Below the pieces are notes generated by a model. It ran no database searches and had not been told where the DNA came from. It saw only the letters and a list, made by a program, of their open reading frames with translations. The position numbers and the translations under genes were made by a program. Source: Bifidobacterium moukalabense DSM 27321 (GTDB lineage Bacteria; Actinomycetota; Actinomycetes; Actinomycetales; Bifidobacteriaceae). Taken from it: 64,000 nucleotides of DNA. Location: the NCBI RefSeq assembly GCF_000522505.1, contig NZ_AZMV01000004.1:1-64000 (forward strand). Reading direction: 5' to 3'. Shown here piece after piece: positions 16,621 through 27,000 of the stretch (the first letter of the stretch is position 1; every line of letters begins with the position of its first letter).

Positions 16621-16705
16621 CTATGGATAAGTCAAGCGATGCCCTCGCAATAAGCGGCCAGCCATATCGCGCGTATCCTCGTGTGCGTTGCGTATGATGG
16701 GGTGT

Positions 16706-18190
16706 ATGGCTGATTTCTCACATATTCTGACGACTCGACCGGATTTCGATGACGAAGATCGTGAATGGCTGCATCATCTGGTGGCTGACTGGCAGGTGAT
16801 CGCCGACCTGAGCTTTGCCGATCTGCTGCTGATCCTGCAGAACGGCGAGGGTAGATACATCATAGCCGAGCAATGCCGCCCATCCACGGTGATGAGCCTG
16901 AGAGCCGACGATGTGGTCGGCGACGAGGTGTCTGCGGATATGACCGGCGAACTCGACGCCGCCATGCGTTCCGAAACGGTGTTCCGCTCCACTGTGCTTC
17001 GTAATGTCGGCAACTCCACGGTCTGCAACGTGTATGCGCCCGTGCGGCACAACGGCAAGACGCTTGGTCTGGTGGTTCGGGAAACCAATATGGCGACGCG
17101 CGAATCGAACGGCCGATATGAATCCGAAAGCATCGGTGCAGGCAAGCAGCTGTATGAGATGATTCCGCGCGGCCAGTTCCCGTACCGCAACCCGATTATG
17201 AACCAGCGGCATAACGCCCGCGTATCCGATGGCTTCATCGTACTGACCGTTGACGGCATCGTGCGTTACGCCTCTCCGAATGCCATCAGCTGCTTCCGCA
17301 GACTCGGTTCGGTCAGTACGATGCAGGGGGAGTACCTGAGCGAAATCGGCACCAGGCTGCTGCATGAGAATGATCCGGTGCTGGAGACGCTGCCGCTGGT
17401 CCTGAGCGGCAAGGCTGCGGTCGATTCCGAACTGGATGCCAACAAGTCGGCGGTCTCGATGCGCTCATTGCCGTTGATGGACACCAATGGCAGGTGCGGC
17501 GGCATCGTGCTATGCCGTGACGTCACCGAGTTGCGTCGCCGTGAGAAGGAGTTGCAGACCAAGGATGCGACCATCTCCGAAATCCATCATCGCGTGAAGA
17601 ACAACCTGCAGGCGGTCTCCGCACTGCTCAGATTGCAGGCGCGTAAAACCAAATCCGAGGAGGTCAAGAAGGAGCTGAAGGAGGCTCAACGCCGCGTGCA
17701 GACCATCGCCATGGTCCATGAGGGACTAAGCCAGACTGCGGACGAGATTGTCGACTACGACAAGGTCATCTCCAGTCTGTTGAAGATGAGCGTCGATCTG
17801 GCCACCATGCGCGACCAGCATATCAACATCGACTTCATCGGTAAGTTCGGCATGATGCCGGCGCAGGATGCCACGCCGTTATCGTTGGTGCTCACGGAAT
17901 TGATCACCAACTCCGTGGAACATGGCTTCGAGGGGCGCAAGGAAGGCCGCATTACGATTTCCGTGGGTCGGGGCGGCAACAATCTCAATGTTGTGGTCGA
18001 GGATGACGGCACGGGCCTGGCCAACGAGGAGCATGATGGTATGGCACGCTCCTCCGGATCGGGATTGGGCACGCAGATCATCAACACCTTCGTCACCAAT
18101 GATTTTGGCGGTACCGTACGTTGGGAACCGCGTCGCGGCGGAGGCACCCGAGTGGTGCTGGATATGAAGCTGCGTGCGGCCCAGGACTGA
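16706..18190 (+). CDS. PdtaS-like cytosolic sensor histidine kinase
   Basis: A 494-residue protein; ATG 16706 begins M-A-D-F-S-H-I-L-T, though an upstream start at 16688 is possible. Residues ~1-150 form a GAF-like sensor, ~180-280 a PAS-like domain, then a HisKA_2 dimerisation domain with the phospho-acceptor His in E-I-H-H-R-V-K-N-N-L-Q, and an HATPase domain with N-box E-L-I-T-N-S-V-E-H and G-loop S-G-S-G-L-G-T. There is no membrane segment. It matches mycobacterial PdtaS, which phosphorylates the antiterminator PdtaR; no such regulator is adjacent here. Confidence 0.88.
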   Translation: MADFSHILTTRPDFDDEDREWLHHLVADWQVIADLSFADLLLILQNGEGRYIIAEQCRPSTVMSLRADDVVGDEVSADMTGELDAAMRSETVFRSTVLRNVGNSTVCNVYAPVRHNGKTLGLVVRETNMATRESNGRYESESIGAGKQLYEMIPRGQFPYRNPIMNQRHNARVSDGFIVLTVDGIVRYASPNAISCFRRLGSVSTMQGEYLSEIGTRLLHENDPVLETLPLVLSGKAAVDSELDANKSAVSMRSLPLMDTNGRCGGIVLCRDVTELRRREKELQTKDATISEIHHRVKNNLQAVSALLRLQARKTKSEEVKKELKEAQRRVQTIAMVHEGLSQTADEIVDYDKVISSLLKMSVDLATMRDQHINIDFIGKFGMMPAQDATPLSLVLTELITNSVEHGFEGRKEGRITISVGRGGNNLNVVVEDDGTGLANEEHDGMARSSGSGLGTQIINTFVTNDFGGTVRWEPRRGGGTRVVLDMKLRAAQD

Positions 18191-18213
18191 CCCCATATCA
18201 ACATGGGAAAAAC

Positions 18214-18257
18214 GAGGGACCGGTCGGATTCATGATGGTGAATCCGACCGGTCCCTC
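18214..18257. terminator. Bidirectional terminator after the PdtaS-like gene
   Basis: A perfect 19-bp stem (18214-18232 with 18239-18257) with a 6-base loop between convergent genes. Confidence 0.85.
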
Positions 18258-18286
18258 TATTGCCGTCGATATGGGCCGATGGCTGC

Positions 18287-18565
18287 TCAGACCTGCATCT
18301 GCATGGCTTGGGAGCGGCGTGCCCGCATGGCGCGGCGCTTCAGGGCGCGGCGCTCATCTTCGCTCAGGCCTCCCCAAACGCCATAGTCCTGATTGGTATC
18401 GAGAGCGCACTTCAAGCACGCATCAATCACCTTGCAGGTACGGCAAACGGCCTTGGCCTCTTCGATTTGCTGATAGGCGGCGCCGGTGTTGCCGACCGGG
18501 AAAAACAGTTCCGGATCCTTATCGCGGCATGCGGCCTTGGCTCGCCAGTCAAAAGCACTGCTCAT
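18287..18565 (-). CDS. WhiB-family regulator, WhiB1/WblE-like
   Basis: A 92-residue iron-sulfur transcription factor. Four Cys ligands are present: C in A-A-C-R-D, then V-C-R-T-C-K and D-A-C-L-K-C. Then comes the turn G-V-W-G-G-L and the basic C-terminus R-R-A-L-K-R-R-A-M-R-A-R-R. The P-E-L-F-F-P-V-G-N segment is typical of the WhiB1/WblE group, which binds the sigma factor region 4 and regulates essential housekeeping genes. It lies next to the PdtaS-like gene and upstream of nothing on its own strand. Confidence 0.88.
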   Translation of the reverse strand: MSSAFDWRAKAACRDKDPELFFPVGNTGAAYQQIEEAKAVCRTCKVIDACLKCALDTNQDYGVWGGLSEDERRALKRRAMRARRSQAMQMQV

Positions 18566-18650
18566 GTATTCGCCTTCCTCCTGCCTTGTTGGGCACTGTA
18601 AGTCCGATACTCAGATAACCACGAATCACACGACTTTTCAAGAGTCCTTG

Positions 18651-20540
18651 CTAAAAAGAAACATTCGGTCCCGCATAATCCCCAAGTTCCACACACTGTA
18701 TAAGACATGCTGACGCCTGGCGTATGAACACCGCGCGACCGGCGAGCGTATAATCGTCGGGTTTGAATCCGTCCAGCATCGGTCCGGGAATACCCGCCAT
18801 CAGATCATTGGCCCGATCACCGGTCGGGAACACGATGCGGGTGGGGCATCGGTCCGCGAGCAGGGGATTCGCCTTTTCCACCGCGCAGATCACGGTGACA
18901 TCGGGGTTGGCCAACGCGCCACGCAGGTCGTTGGCCGCATTGTCGATACGGAATGGGTCGAGCAGGTCATCGGCATCGTCCACGAACCAGACGAGACGTC
19001 TGCGGCCATCGGGAGCGAATGTGTCACGCCTGTGCCGGGCGTTATGGCTTTCCTCGCTGGTATGGTAGACATTCCGCATTTTATGCGTGAACCGTACCGT
19101 GCCTACGCCATTCAGATACGACTGCGATGCGCAGTGCAGCAAAAGATTCGTCTTGCCACGGCCATACGCGCCAATGACGGCGATATTGCCGTGGTCGATA
19201 TCCAGGGCGATCGGTTCGACGATGACACCGTTGTCCGCCAGTGCGAACGGTATGTCGTGCCGTGAACCGTCGACGGGCATCCGCAGATCCGGCAAGGCCA
19301 CACGTTTGGCGAGCGGCGCTGAAAAGAGAGGTCGTTGGGGCGTGCATCCATGGAAGCGTGCGGCGGTGCCGACCGCATCGACCAACGCTTCGACATGGCG
19401 CACGGCACTGCAGCGAAATCCTATGACCCGTTGGCCATCATGGCAATAGGCGCCTCCCGGCATGGACGGACTGATGTCAGCGGCGGAGTCGGTGCCGATC
19501 AACTCGTGGGATTGCATCTGGTCGGTGACCCGCAGGCAGATGTTCAGTGAGATGTTGGCCTTCATGTCGGAATGTACCTGCCCCATGGGGTTCTGGGTAC
19601 AGACGATCAGATGCATGCCGAGCGACCGCCCCAACGAGGCAAGCCGGTTGAGTCGTTGCATATAGTCGGGCAATCGGTCACGAAGGGCGTGGAATTCATC
19701 GATGACGACCACAAGCCGTGCCGGGGGATGTCTGAGTTGGCTGAGTTGCGATACTCGTTCCGCGCTGACCAGCGACTCACGCCGGATCAGCTCCTGCTCG
19801 ATGGCATTCAAGGCACGTATGGCATGCGATAGGTCAAGATCGCATACGTTGCCGACGGTATGGGGCAGATGCTCCAACGCATTGAAGGTTGATCCGCCTT
19901 TGAAGTCGAGAAAGACGAAGTGCAATGCCTCCGGGCTGTATCGTATGGCCAATGCCATGCACCAACTGATGAGCAGGACCGACTTTCCCGACCCGGTGGT
20001 GCCGGCCACCATGGCGTGCGGCCCCGCATGAACCAGATCGACCGCGAATGGCGCATGCGAAGTCATGCCGATGTCGCAATCGGAAGGACTCGATTCGAGC
20101 CATCGACGTACTATGCCGCGCCATGTCAGTGGATCATCATCAAGACGATGCAGCCGTTCGAAATCGATGCATGGGATTCGCGGGAGCTCTGACGATGTAC
20201 GGTTTGGCGGCCCTGTGACGGAGGATGCCAGCTGGCCGCCGGAAGTATCGGAATCCTCCCGCAGTGCCTTCCGACGGGCACGCTTCGACCGCATCGCCAT
20301 CACGGCCAACGACAGTGCGCCGCCGAGCAGCCCCGGGGCAAGCATGAGCACATACATCCAGTGACGTTGCGTGCACATGATGATCAGCATGACGAACTGT
20401 GCCAGCACAGGAGCCGACCAGCTCAGCAGCATGAGCCTGTCGTCGTCGAGTCGGGATGCATGAGAGTCTTTCATGGCAGCAGTCTGGGCATCGCCATAAA
20501 AGAGATGCAAGTCGAACCGAGGGTTGTGGTCGGAGGACAT
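18651..20540 (-). CDS. FtsK/SpoIIIE-type ATPase, EccC-like
   Basis: A 629-residue protein. Two hydrophobic helices at residues ~41-83 anchor it in the membrane. A first ATPase domain has Walker A G-T-T-G-S-G-K-S (~180-187) and Walker B L-V-V-V-I-D-E-F (~276-283). A second, weaker domain has G-A-Y-G-R-G-K-T (~455) and L-V-W-F-V-D-D. The arrangement resembles a short EccC/EssC coupling ATPase of type VII secretion more than DNA-translocating FtsK, because there is no gamma domain. No WXG100, EccB or EccD gene is adjacent. Its partner substrates are unknown. Confidence 0.78.
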   Translation of the reverse strand: MSSDHNPRFDLHLFYGDAQTAAMKDSHASRLDDDRLMLLSWSAPVLAQFVMLIIMCTQRHWMYVLMLAPGLLGGALSLAVMAMRSKRARRKALREDSDTSGGQLASSVTGPPNRTSSELPRIPCIDFERLHRLDDDPLTWRGIVRRWLESSPSDCDIGMTSHAPFAVDLVHAGPHAMVAGTTGSGKSVLLISWCMALAIRYSPEALHFVFLDFKGGSTFNALEHLPHTVGNVCDLDLSHAIRALNAIEQELIRRESLVSAERVSQLSQLRHPPARLVVVIDEFHALRDRLPDYMQRLNRLASLGRSLGMHLIVCTQNPMGQVHSDMKANISLNICLRVTDQMQSHELIGTDSAADISPSMPGGAYCHDGQRVIGFRCSAVRHVEALVDAVGTAARFHGCTPQRPLFSAPLAKRVALPDLRMPVDGSRHDIPFALADNGVIVEPIALDIDHGNIAVIGAYGRGKTNLLLHCASQSYLNGVGTVRFTHKMRNVYHTSEESHNARHRRDTFAPDGRRRLVWFVDDADDLLDPFRIDNAANDLRGALANPDVTVICAVEKANPLLADRCPTRIVFPTGDRANDLMAGIPGPMLDGFKPDDYTLAGRAVFIRQASACLIQCVELGDYAGPNVSF

Positions 20541-20567
20541 GGGTTATCCACATCCTTTGGCGTGTCG

Positions 20568-21950
20568 TCAGTTCTGTTCGGCCAGCGTTCCCACGGTGCC
20601 GGAAGCGTGCTTGCCCGTTGCGAGCTGCGAGAACAGATCAAGGTTCTTCTGTTCATCAAGCAGCACGCTTGAACCGACGCCATCGACGTAATAATCGGGA
20701 TCCGTCCAATACACGCTTCCCGAAATGCCCTTGTCCCCGGAGGCGCTTTTGAACGCCAAAGCCATGCGTAGCAGGGAAGCGGTGGAGGCCTTCTCATCCA
20801 CCGTCACGGAATTCAGGGCGGCCTGGGCCACCGTCTTGGCCTTGGAGAAGTTCATCAGGGTCTGCCGTGACGAGGCCTTTTTGACGATGGCGTTGATGAC
20901 CTGTCGTTGCCGTGCCGCGCGGCCGAAATCGCCTTGCGCATCGGCATAGCGCATGCGGGAGAACGCCAAGGCAGTGTTGCCGTCCGCGGTATGGCAGCCA
21001 GCCGTCCAGTTCAGGCTTGAATATGGATCGTCCACATCCTGGTCATAGCACAGTTCAACCCCACCAAGCGCGTCCACGACCTTGACCAGGCCCCCGAACT
21101 GGATCAGCGCGACATGGTTGATTTTCTGACCGGTGATGTCCTCGACCTCGTTGACCAGTTGTTTGCCGCTGTACAGCTGTGCGACGGCATTGATCTTCAT
21201 ATACTGCTGGTCGATTTCCACCAGGGAATCACGCGGAATGGAAATCAACGACGAAGAGCCGGATGCGGGTTTGGTCAACACCAGAATCGTATCGGTACGG
21301 AAGCCAGTGACCTCTCCGGTGTCACCGGTGGTACCGTCTCGTTCGTCGGAGCCGAGGATCAGCCAGCTTTCCCCGGCCGTATCGGCCTTGCTTGTCAGCC
21401 AGGATTTCTTGTTGAGCTGCCCATCCACCCAGTTCCAGGCGGAAAAGACGGATAGGCCGAGCGCCATGATCAGCACCAATAGGACCGTGAGGATTATGCG
21501 ACCAGGATGATGACGTCTGCGCGGCATGGTTTTTGTCGCCGCCGATGGTCTGTTTGCGGAGGGTCCCCGCAGGCTCGAGACGGAGGAGGACCCACTGAGT
21601 CGGGTCGTTCCACGAGGCTGGCTTGCTCGTGCGTTTGACGGAGCGAACGAGGCGGGGGCCTGATTCGCATATGCCCGGTCGTCATGTGCTTGGGCACTGC
21701 GGGTCGAAGGTGCGGTGCGACGTGGGGCATCGGAGGAGCGGGTCGCGGCCGGCTGAAAGCTGCGTGGAGCTTCGGATGCGTTGGTGCCGGAATGCGCCGG
21801 CTTCGCGGTGGGGGAGAAGCTGGGAATCTGCTGATCCGCGCTCTGGGCCGATGCCTTTCGTGACGGTGACGTCGACTTTCGGCGTCCTGCGGACGGAATG
21901 AAGCTTGGCGGTGCCCCGTGCGGGTTTGCGCCGCCGGTTTCTTCGGTCAT
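20568..21950 (-). CDS. LytR-CpsA-Psr family protein (envelope glycopolymer transferase)
   Basis: A 460-residue protein; the ATG at 21950 follows TGGAGGAACC and is preferred over an in-frame ATG at 21983. Residues ~1-150 are Ser/Pro/Ala-rich and cytosolic, followed by a single transmembrane helix (I-I-L-T-V-L-L-V-L-I-M-A-L-G). The extracytoplasmic LCP domain has S-D-E-R-D-G, R-T-D-T-I-L-V-L, I-S-I-P-R-D-S-L and F-S-R-M-R-Y-A-D-A-Q-G-D-F-G-R-A-A-R-Q, all landmarks of LCP catalysis. It attaches undecaprenyl-linked glycopolymers to peptidoglycan. Confidence 0.9.
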   Translation of the reverse strand: MTEETGGANPHGAPPSFIPSAGRRKSTSPSRKASAQSADQQIPSFSPTAKPAHSGTNASEAPRSFQPAATRSSDAPRRTAPSTRSAQAHDDRAYANQAPASFAPSNARASQPRGTTRLSGSSSVSSLRGPSANRPSAATKTMPRRRHHPGRIILTVLLVLIMALGLSVFSAWNWVDGQLNKKSWLTSKADTAGESWLILGSDERDGTTGDTGEVTGFRTDTILVLTKPASGSSSLISIPRDSLVEIDQQYMKINAVAQLYSGKQLVNEVEDITGQKINHVALIQFGGLVKVVDALGGVELCYDQDVDDPYSSLNWTAGCHTADGNTALAFSRMRYADAQGDFGRAARQRQVINAIVKKASSRQTLMNFSKAKTVAQAALNSVTVDEKASTASLLRMALAFKSASGDKGISGSVYWTDPDYYVDGVGSSVLLDEQKNLDLFSQLATGKHASGTVGTLAEQN

Positions 21951-22019
21951 GGTTCCTCCAGTACGATTCGTCCCTACACTCATTTACACCGAGTGAAACC
22001 GAGAAGAGTCGTCAACGGT

Positions 22020-23417
22020 CTAGTTCTTTGCCGGAACGGCACATACCGTGGCATTCAGATAGCGGTCCGCGATGCCGATGTATTGGCCGGTGGTCGCATC
22101 GTGGATCGAGCCGTCCTCCGGGTCGACGGTACCGCCGGTGTTCGGGTCGATCAGAGTGCCGTCGGCTCTGGTGATAAGACCGGTCGTCGCATCGGGAGTC
22201 TCGGTGGATTGCGTCTGCTCGCTGGAATTCCCATCGGTGCCTTGGGAGTCGGTGGAGCCGCCGTCCGTCGTCGAATCGCTATCGGATGCGGACGTGTCGG
22301 TCTCGGTCGATTCGAAAAGCGTCTTGCCTTCACGCATCTTGGCCCATACTTCGTCGGCGTTATCGGCCCAGACGGATCGGTTCGGATCGGATGGTGCGGC
22401 GACCACCGGAACGGTCTGCGTATACAGATGCGACATGCTGAAGTTCTTCAGGCTCATGGCCAGACCGACCAGTGCGGCGGTGTCGGCCATGCCCTCGGAG
22501 ATGTTCAGGGATTCCAGCGCGGATTTCGCCAACTGGTACAGCTGTGCCGTGTCCGTGAACAGGTTCTTGCTCAGGGCCTCGCTCATCAGCTGTTTGATCA
22601 GATACTGCTGGCGTGTGGTACGGGCCGTATCCGAACCGTCTCCCAAGGTGTAGCGGGTACGGGCGTACTGTGTGGCCTGCGTGCCGTCGAGATGCTGCAT
22701 GCCCTTGGACAGTTGCAGGGTGGAGTAGGGATCATCGATGTCCTGGGGCACGCAGATGTCGACGCCGCCGACCGCATCGATCATCTTCACCAGACCGGCG
22801 AAATCGACGACGATGAAATTCTGGATGTTAAGACCGGTCAGACTGTTCACGGCATTCAGTGTGCAGCTGGCCGCGGAGGCCAGATCGCCACCGGTCTGGT
22901 AGGCGCCGGCGAAGATCGAGTTGAACATCACGCCATATTGCGCGGGGATGGTGCCTTTGGAAGTCGTGCATTGCGGAACGTCGACCAGGGAGTCGCGAGG
23001 AATGGACACCAGATTGATGGACGAGCGGTCGGCGGAAATCTGCAGCACCATGGCGGTGTCGGCCTGATGGTTGCCTGTCATGTCGCCGCCGATGGCCTGG
23101 TTGCCCTCGCCGTCACGCGAGTCCTGCCCAAGCAGCAGGATCTCGATCGGCTTGCCGGAATTCGGGTCGATGATGGTCGGTTCGTCCGACACCGATCCCT
23201 GTCCGATCACATTCACCTTCTGATGCTGAACGACGCTGTCCACGTCCAGCCACGTTGCGGCGGCCGCGGTTCCCGCAAACACCAGCATGGCCACGACGAC
23301 CGAGGCAATCACGGTTCTTGCCCGATGCTGCACGCGGTACCCGAGACTGTGCCTCGGATTGGAATCGCGCAGGCCATTGATGTTAGGAAGCTTGTTGCCG
23401 GCAGGAGAAGAGGTCAC
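22020..23417 (-). CDS. LytR-CpsA-Psr family protein with C-terminal repeat-poor tail
   Basis: A 465-residue protein from a GTG at 23417 with GGAAGGCG upstream; an ATG at 23477 is the alternative. A transmembrane helix (T-V-I-A-S-V-V-V-A-M-L-V-F-A-G) precedes the LCP domain, which shows L-L-G-Q-D-S-R-D-G-E-G, V-S-I-P-R-D-S-L-V-D and Y-A-R-T-R-Y-T-L-G-D-G-S-D-T-A-R-T-T-R-Q. The C-terminal ~100 residues are Thr/Ser/Asp-rich, then a short D-G-T-L-I-D-P-N-T-G segment. It is a paralogue of the adjacent LCP gene; both probably act on bifidobacterial wall polysaccharide. Confidence 0.88.
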   Translation of the reverse strand: MTSSPAGNKLPNINGLRDSNPRHSLGYRVQHRARTVIASVVVAMLVFAGTAAAATWLDVDSVVQHQKVNVIGQGSVSDEPTIIDPNSGKPIEILLLGQDSRDGEGNQAIGGDMTGNHQADTAMVLQISADRSSINLVSIPRDSLVDVPQCTTSKGTIPAQYGVMFNSIFAGAYQTGGDLASAASCTLNAVNSLTGLNIQNFIVVDFAGLVKMIDAVGGVDICVPQDIDDPYSTLQLSKGMQHLDGTQATQYARTRYTLGDGSDTARTTRQQYLIKQLMSEALSKNLFTDTAQLYQLAKSALESLNISEGMADTAALVGLAMSLKNFSMSHLYTQTVPVVAAPSDPNRSVWADNADEVWAKMREGKTLFESTETDTSASDSDSTTDGGSTDSQGTDGNSSEQTQSTETPDATTGLITRADGTLIDPNTGGTVDPEDGSIHDATTGQYIGIADRYLNATVCAVPAKN

Positions 23418-23617
23418 GGTATCGCCTTCCTGATCTTGAAGTACTCGCGTCGAGCGCTCGACGCACCCTGAAAACATATAACACTACTAAAGCATGTGAT
23501 TATAGGACCATCACATGAGATTCACCGATTCTACGGCAAATCACCTTATCCGCATGGGTTGATGCGAAGGGTGTACCACATTCCGCTGAAAGTGGAGGTA
23601 TTGACACGTCATGAAAT

Positions 23618-23646
23618 TTGACAAAAGCAAATTGCATGTGTGTAAT
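23618..23646 (+). promoter_or_regulatory. Promoter of the WhiB2-like gene
   Basis: TTGACA (23618-23623), a 17-base spacer and TGTAAT (23641-23646), 45 bases before the start codon. A second TTGACA lies at 23601-23606 but has no well-placed -10. Confidence 0.75.
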
Positions 23647-23691
23647 CTATGACGTTGCAGAATGTGCACATTATAGATAAAGGAGGGACGC

Positions 23692-23991
23692 ATGTGGGGC
23701 GTTGTCGGCGATTCCTCCGAAAATCCGCTTGCTGAACTATGGGGGCTGTTCAAGCAGGACGATGATGTGTCATGGCAGCACAAGGCGTTATGCTCGCAAA
23801 CCGATCCGGAGGCTTTTTTCCCTGAAAAAGGCGGTTCAACCAGAGACGCCAAGCGGGTATGCGCGCAATGTGAGGTTCGTGAACAATGCCTCAAATGGGC
23901 CATCGACCATGATGAACGGTTCGGCATCTGGGGCGGCATGAGCGAACGTGAACGTCGTCGATACAAGAAAGAGCACAGGGAGCGGGCGTGA
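23692..23991 (+). CDS. whiB2: WhiB-family regulator, WhiB2/WhmD-like
   Basis: A 99-residue protein after AAAGGAGGGACGC. Cys ligands: A-L-C-S-Q-T-D, V-C-A-Q-C-E and Q-C-L-K-W. The segment P-E-A-F-F-P-E-K-G-G-S-T and the closing G-I-W-G-G-M-S-E-R-E-R-R are the WhiB2/WhmD signature, a group required for septation in other actinobacteria. It is followed at 32 bases by the large glycosyltransferase, an arrangement conserved across actinobacteria, so it probably belongs with cell-envelope genes. Confidence 0.88.
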   Translation: MWGVVGDSSENPLAELWGLFKQDDDVSWQHKALCSQTDPEAFFPEKGGSTRDAKRVCAQCEVREQCLKWAIDHDERFGIWGGMSERERRRYKKEHRERA

Positions 23992-24023
23992 CGCGCCGCG
24001 CTCCGCATGCGTACACTTAAACT

Positions 24024-27000
24024 ATGAGTTCCATTGCCAGCAGCGATATTCAAGAGACCGTGACCAGCCTGCTGAACGGCAGACCATACTCTCATCGCCA
24101 GGATGTCGATGCATCCGTCGCCGCGGTGATGACGGTGGAGGAGGATTTGCGTTTCTTCCCGGCCACCTTCAATGCGGTGCTGTCGCAGCGGATGCTGCCG
24201 GGCACCATCGTGGTGGTGGACTGTACCGGCGGGGTCATGCAACCCATGCAGATGTCCTTCGAGGTCATTCCCTCCCCGGCGGGACCGATCATCGAAATGC
24301 CGGAGGGCAAGACCGTTCGGGTGGTGCTGCTCGGCGTCAAGGGCGCGACTTCCTTCTCGAATGCCGTTATGCGCGGCATCAGGCAGATCGACCTTGATCC
24401 ATCGGTCCGTGCCCTGTGGCTGTTGCACGACGATTCCCGGCCCGCCGATGAGCACTGCCTGGAATCATTGCTGGACGCCTGGCGCAACACGCCCACGGCA
24501 TCGCTGCTCGGCGCCAAGCAACTCGATTGGCAGGGCGAGACGCTGCATGACGTCGGCCTGTATGCCGGCAATCACGGTGTCGCATCCTTGGTGGTGGACG
24601 GAGAACCCGACCAGGAACAATATGACGGTAGACAGGACGTGTTCGCCGTCGATCTGGCCGGTGCCTTGGTGCCGTTGTCCACGTTGCATTCCACCGAAGG
24701 CATTGACCCATGGTTCACCACATACGGGGAATCCATCGACTTCTGCCGACGCATATGCCTCGGCGGCGGCCGTGTGGTGGTGGTTCCCCAAGCCCAGATC
24801 GCCCATAGGAGGGCACGATTCGAAGGTGTGCGGACCAAGGGCGGTCAGCCGTTGGATGATGGGAATCGCGTCGATCCCTATATGGCTGTGGCTGTGTCCA
24901 AGACCCGGTATTCCTATACGGATCGGCATCGTTCCTGGTGGCCGTTGCTGTGGCTGTGGTCCATTGTGCAGTCGCTGTGGCTTGCGCTACTATGTCTGAC
25001 CCGCAAGCAGCCATATGAGGCGTGTTGCACGCTGGCGCTGCCATGGAGAACGCTGTGGCGTCTGCCTTCGGCGCTACGCGCGCGAAGCAGGGTGCGCAGG
25101 CAAAGCAGGGTTCCGATGAAGTCGTTGTCCACGTTGCAGGTGACCCGTCAGCAGATTGCGCGGTGGCGCGACCGTCGTCAGGCGTTCCTTGACCAGCGTG
25201 ACGTCGTGGTGCTTGGCCCCCTTGCCAAGGAGCACCTGCGCGGAAGGCTCGTTCGCCGCTGGACCTTCGCCCTGAGCGCCGCGGTCGTCGCATTCGCATG
25301 GATTGCCGTGCTGTATTGGAATGTATTGCGCGAAGTGTGCTCCGGGGCTGTCATGTACTCCAATACTCTGCTGCCCACATCGGCGAAGTTCACGCAATTG
25401 GTCGAAGCGGCGACCACATCATGGGCCTACGCCTCCGGCACCGGTATCAGCGCTCCGAGCGCCCCCTGGCTGTTGGTACTGATGTGTGTGTCGGCATTGA
25501 CCGCCGGTCACGTCGCGGCGGCCGTCGCCGTGGTGTTCTTCCTGTCCGCCCCGTTGTGCGTGCTGTCGTTCTGGGCCTTGGCCGGCATCTTCACCCGTTC
25601 CGATACGGTGCGTTCCGTGACTTCGTTGGCCTGGTTCGCCCTTGCGGTGGCGTTGGGCCTCTACCGCGATGCCGATGTCGCGATGATGACGGTGATGGTG
25701 TTTCTGCCTGCGGCCTTTGCCTTTTCGTTCCGTGCGGTGGGCATGTACCGTACGGAGGAGCCGAAACGGCCCCACCACTCGGTGCAGGCCGCGGCGATCG
25801 CCGCATTATGCTTCATTCCGGTGGTTGCCGCAGAACCGCAATTGTTGCTGCCGTTGATGGTGTCGTTCCTGCTGTTCCTGATACTGGTACGCAGCCACCG
25901 ACCGGCACTGCTGTTGATTCCGTTGCCCGCCGCTTTCGTGTGTGCCCCGACCTTGGTGAATGCGGTACGTTTCGCCTCCGATGGCGCATGGCGACAGATC
26001 TTTGGCAGCGTAATGCTCCCGAATTCCACGCATGACGGTTCTCCCGCGATACTCAATCTGTCTGATGTGCTTTCCCGCGCGTTCGGCATCGTCTCGATGC
26101 CGATGGGCATCTGGGGAACGCTGATGCTGATGATGCTGGCCGTACTTGTGCTTCTGTCCGTGGTCTCATTGTTCCTTCCCTTCGCCTTGCGTGTTTCGCG
26201 CATGATGTGGGTGGTGTCGCTGTCCGGATTCGTGACGGCGTTGCTTTCCGCCGCGGTGGCGGTGGCGGTGGATGCCGATGGCGTCGTGGCCGGCTCGGTA
26301 TTGCCCGGTGTCTCCTTCATGATGATGGGCGTGCTGTCCTGCGTCTGCCTGGTCGCCGGAGGTGCAGTGCAGCGTTTCGTCTCGCTACGCCAGTCAACGA
26401 GCGGCGCGGTGCAGCTCGAGACGCATCCTCGTGTACTGCCGACCTTGGTTCATGCGGCGCGTATCGCCTTGGTATGCCTGCTGCTTGCCACGGTGGTGAC
26501 CTGCATGGGTTTCGACTGGTTCGGGCATGATCGCGGCCAGGTGCATACGAGCCGTTCGGGCCTGCCCATGGTGGCGGCGGATTACCTTGAGCAACGTTCG
26601 GATCACCGGGTGCTCGCCTTGCGCGCCGATAGCGCCAATCACGTCAGCTATACCGTGATGCGTACCCAATCCGGCGATCTGATCGACAGCTCTCCGGCCC
26701 AACGTGTCGAAATGGTTGCGGGCCGTGTCGATGACGCCAGTACACGCATCGCCAAAGACAGTGCGCATTTGCTTTCGAACGCCGACGCCGATGCCATCGC
26801 CGATCTGAGTAAGCTGGGCTTCGGCGGCATCTATGTGGTTCGTGACGATGCCAACGCCGCCCAGAAGGAGTCTGCTGACCAACTCAGCTCGAATATCAGC
26901 GCATCCGACGGTACACAAAGCGTGGTGAGTTCCGAGCAGGGCACCTATTACCGCCTTACCCTTCAGGATTCGGCCAAACAACATATCAACGACTCGGGAT

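Noticed and set aside
21918-23471. 517-residue plus-strand ORF
   Set aside because: Antisense of an LCP gene with all catalytic landmarks; composition is His/Gly/Arg-rich as expected of a shadow.
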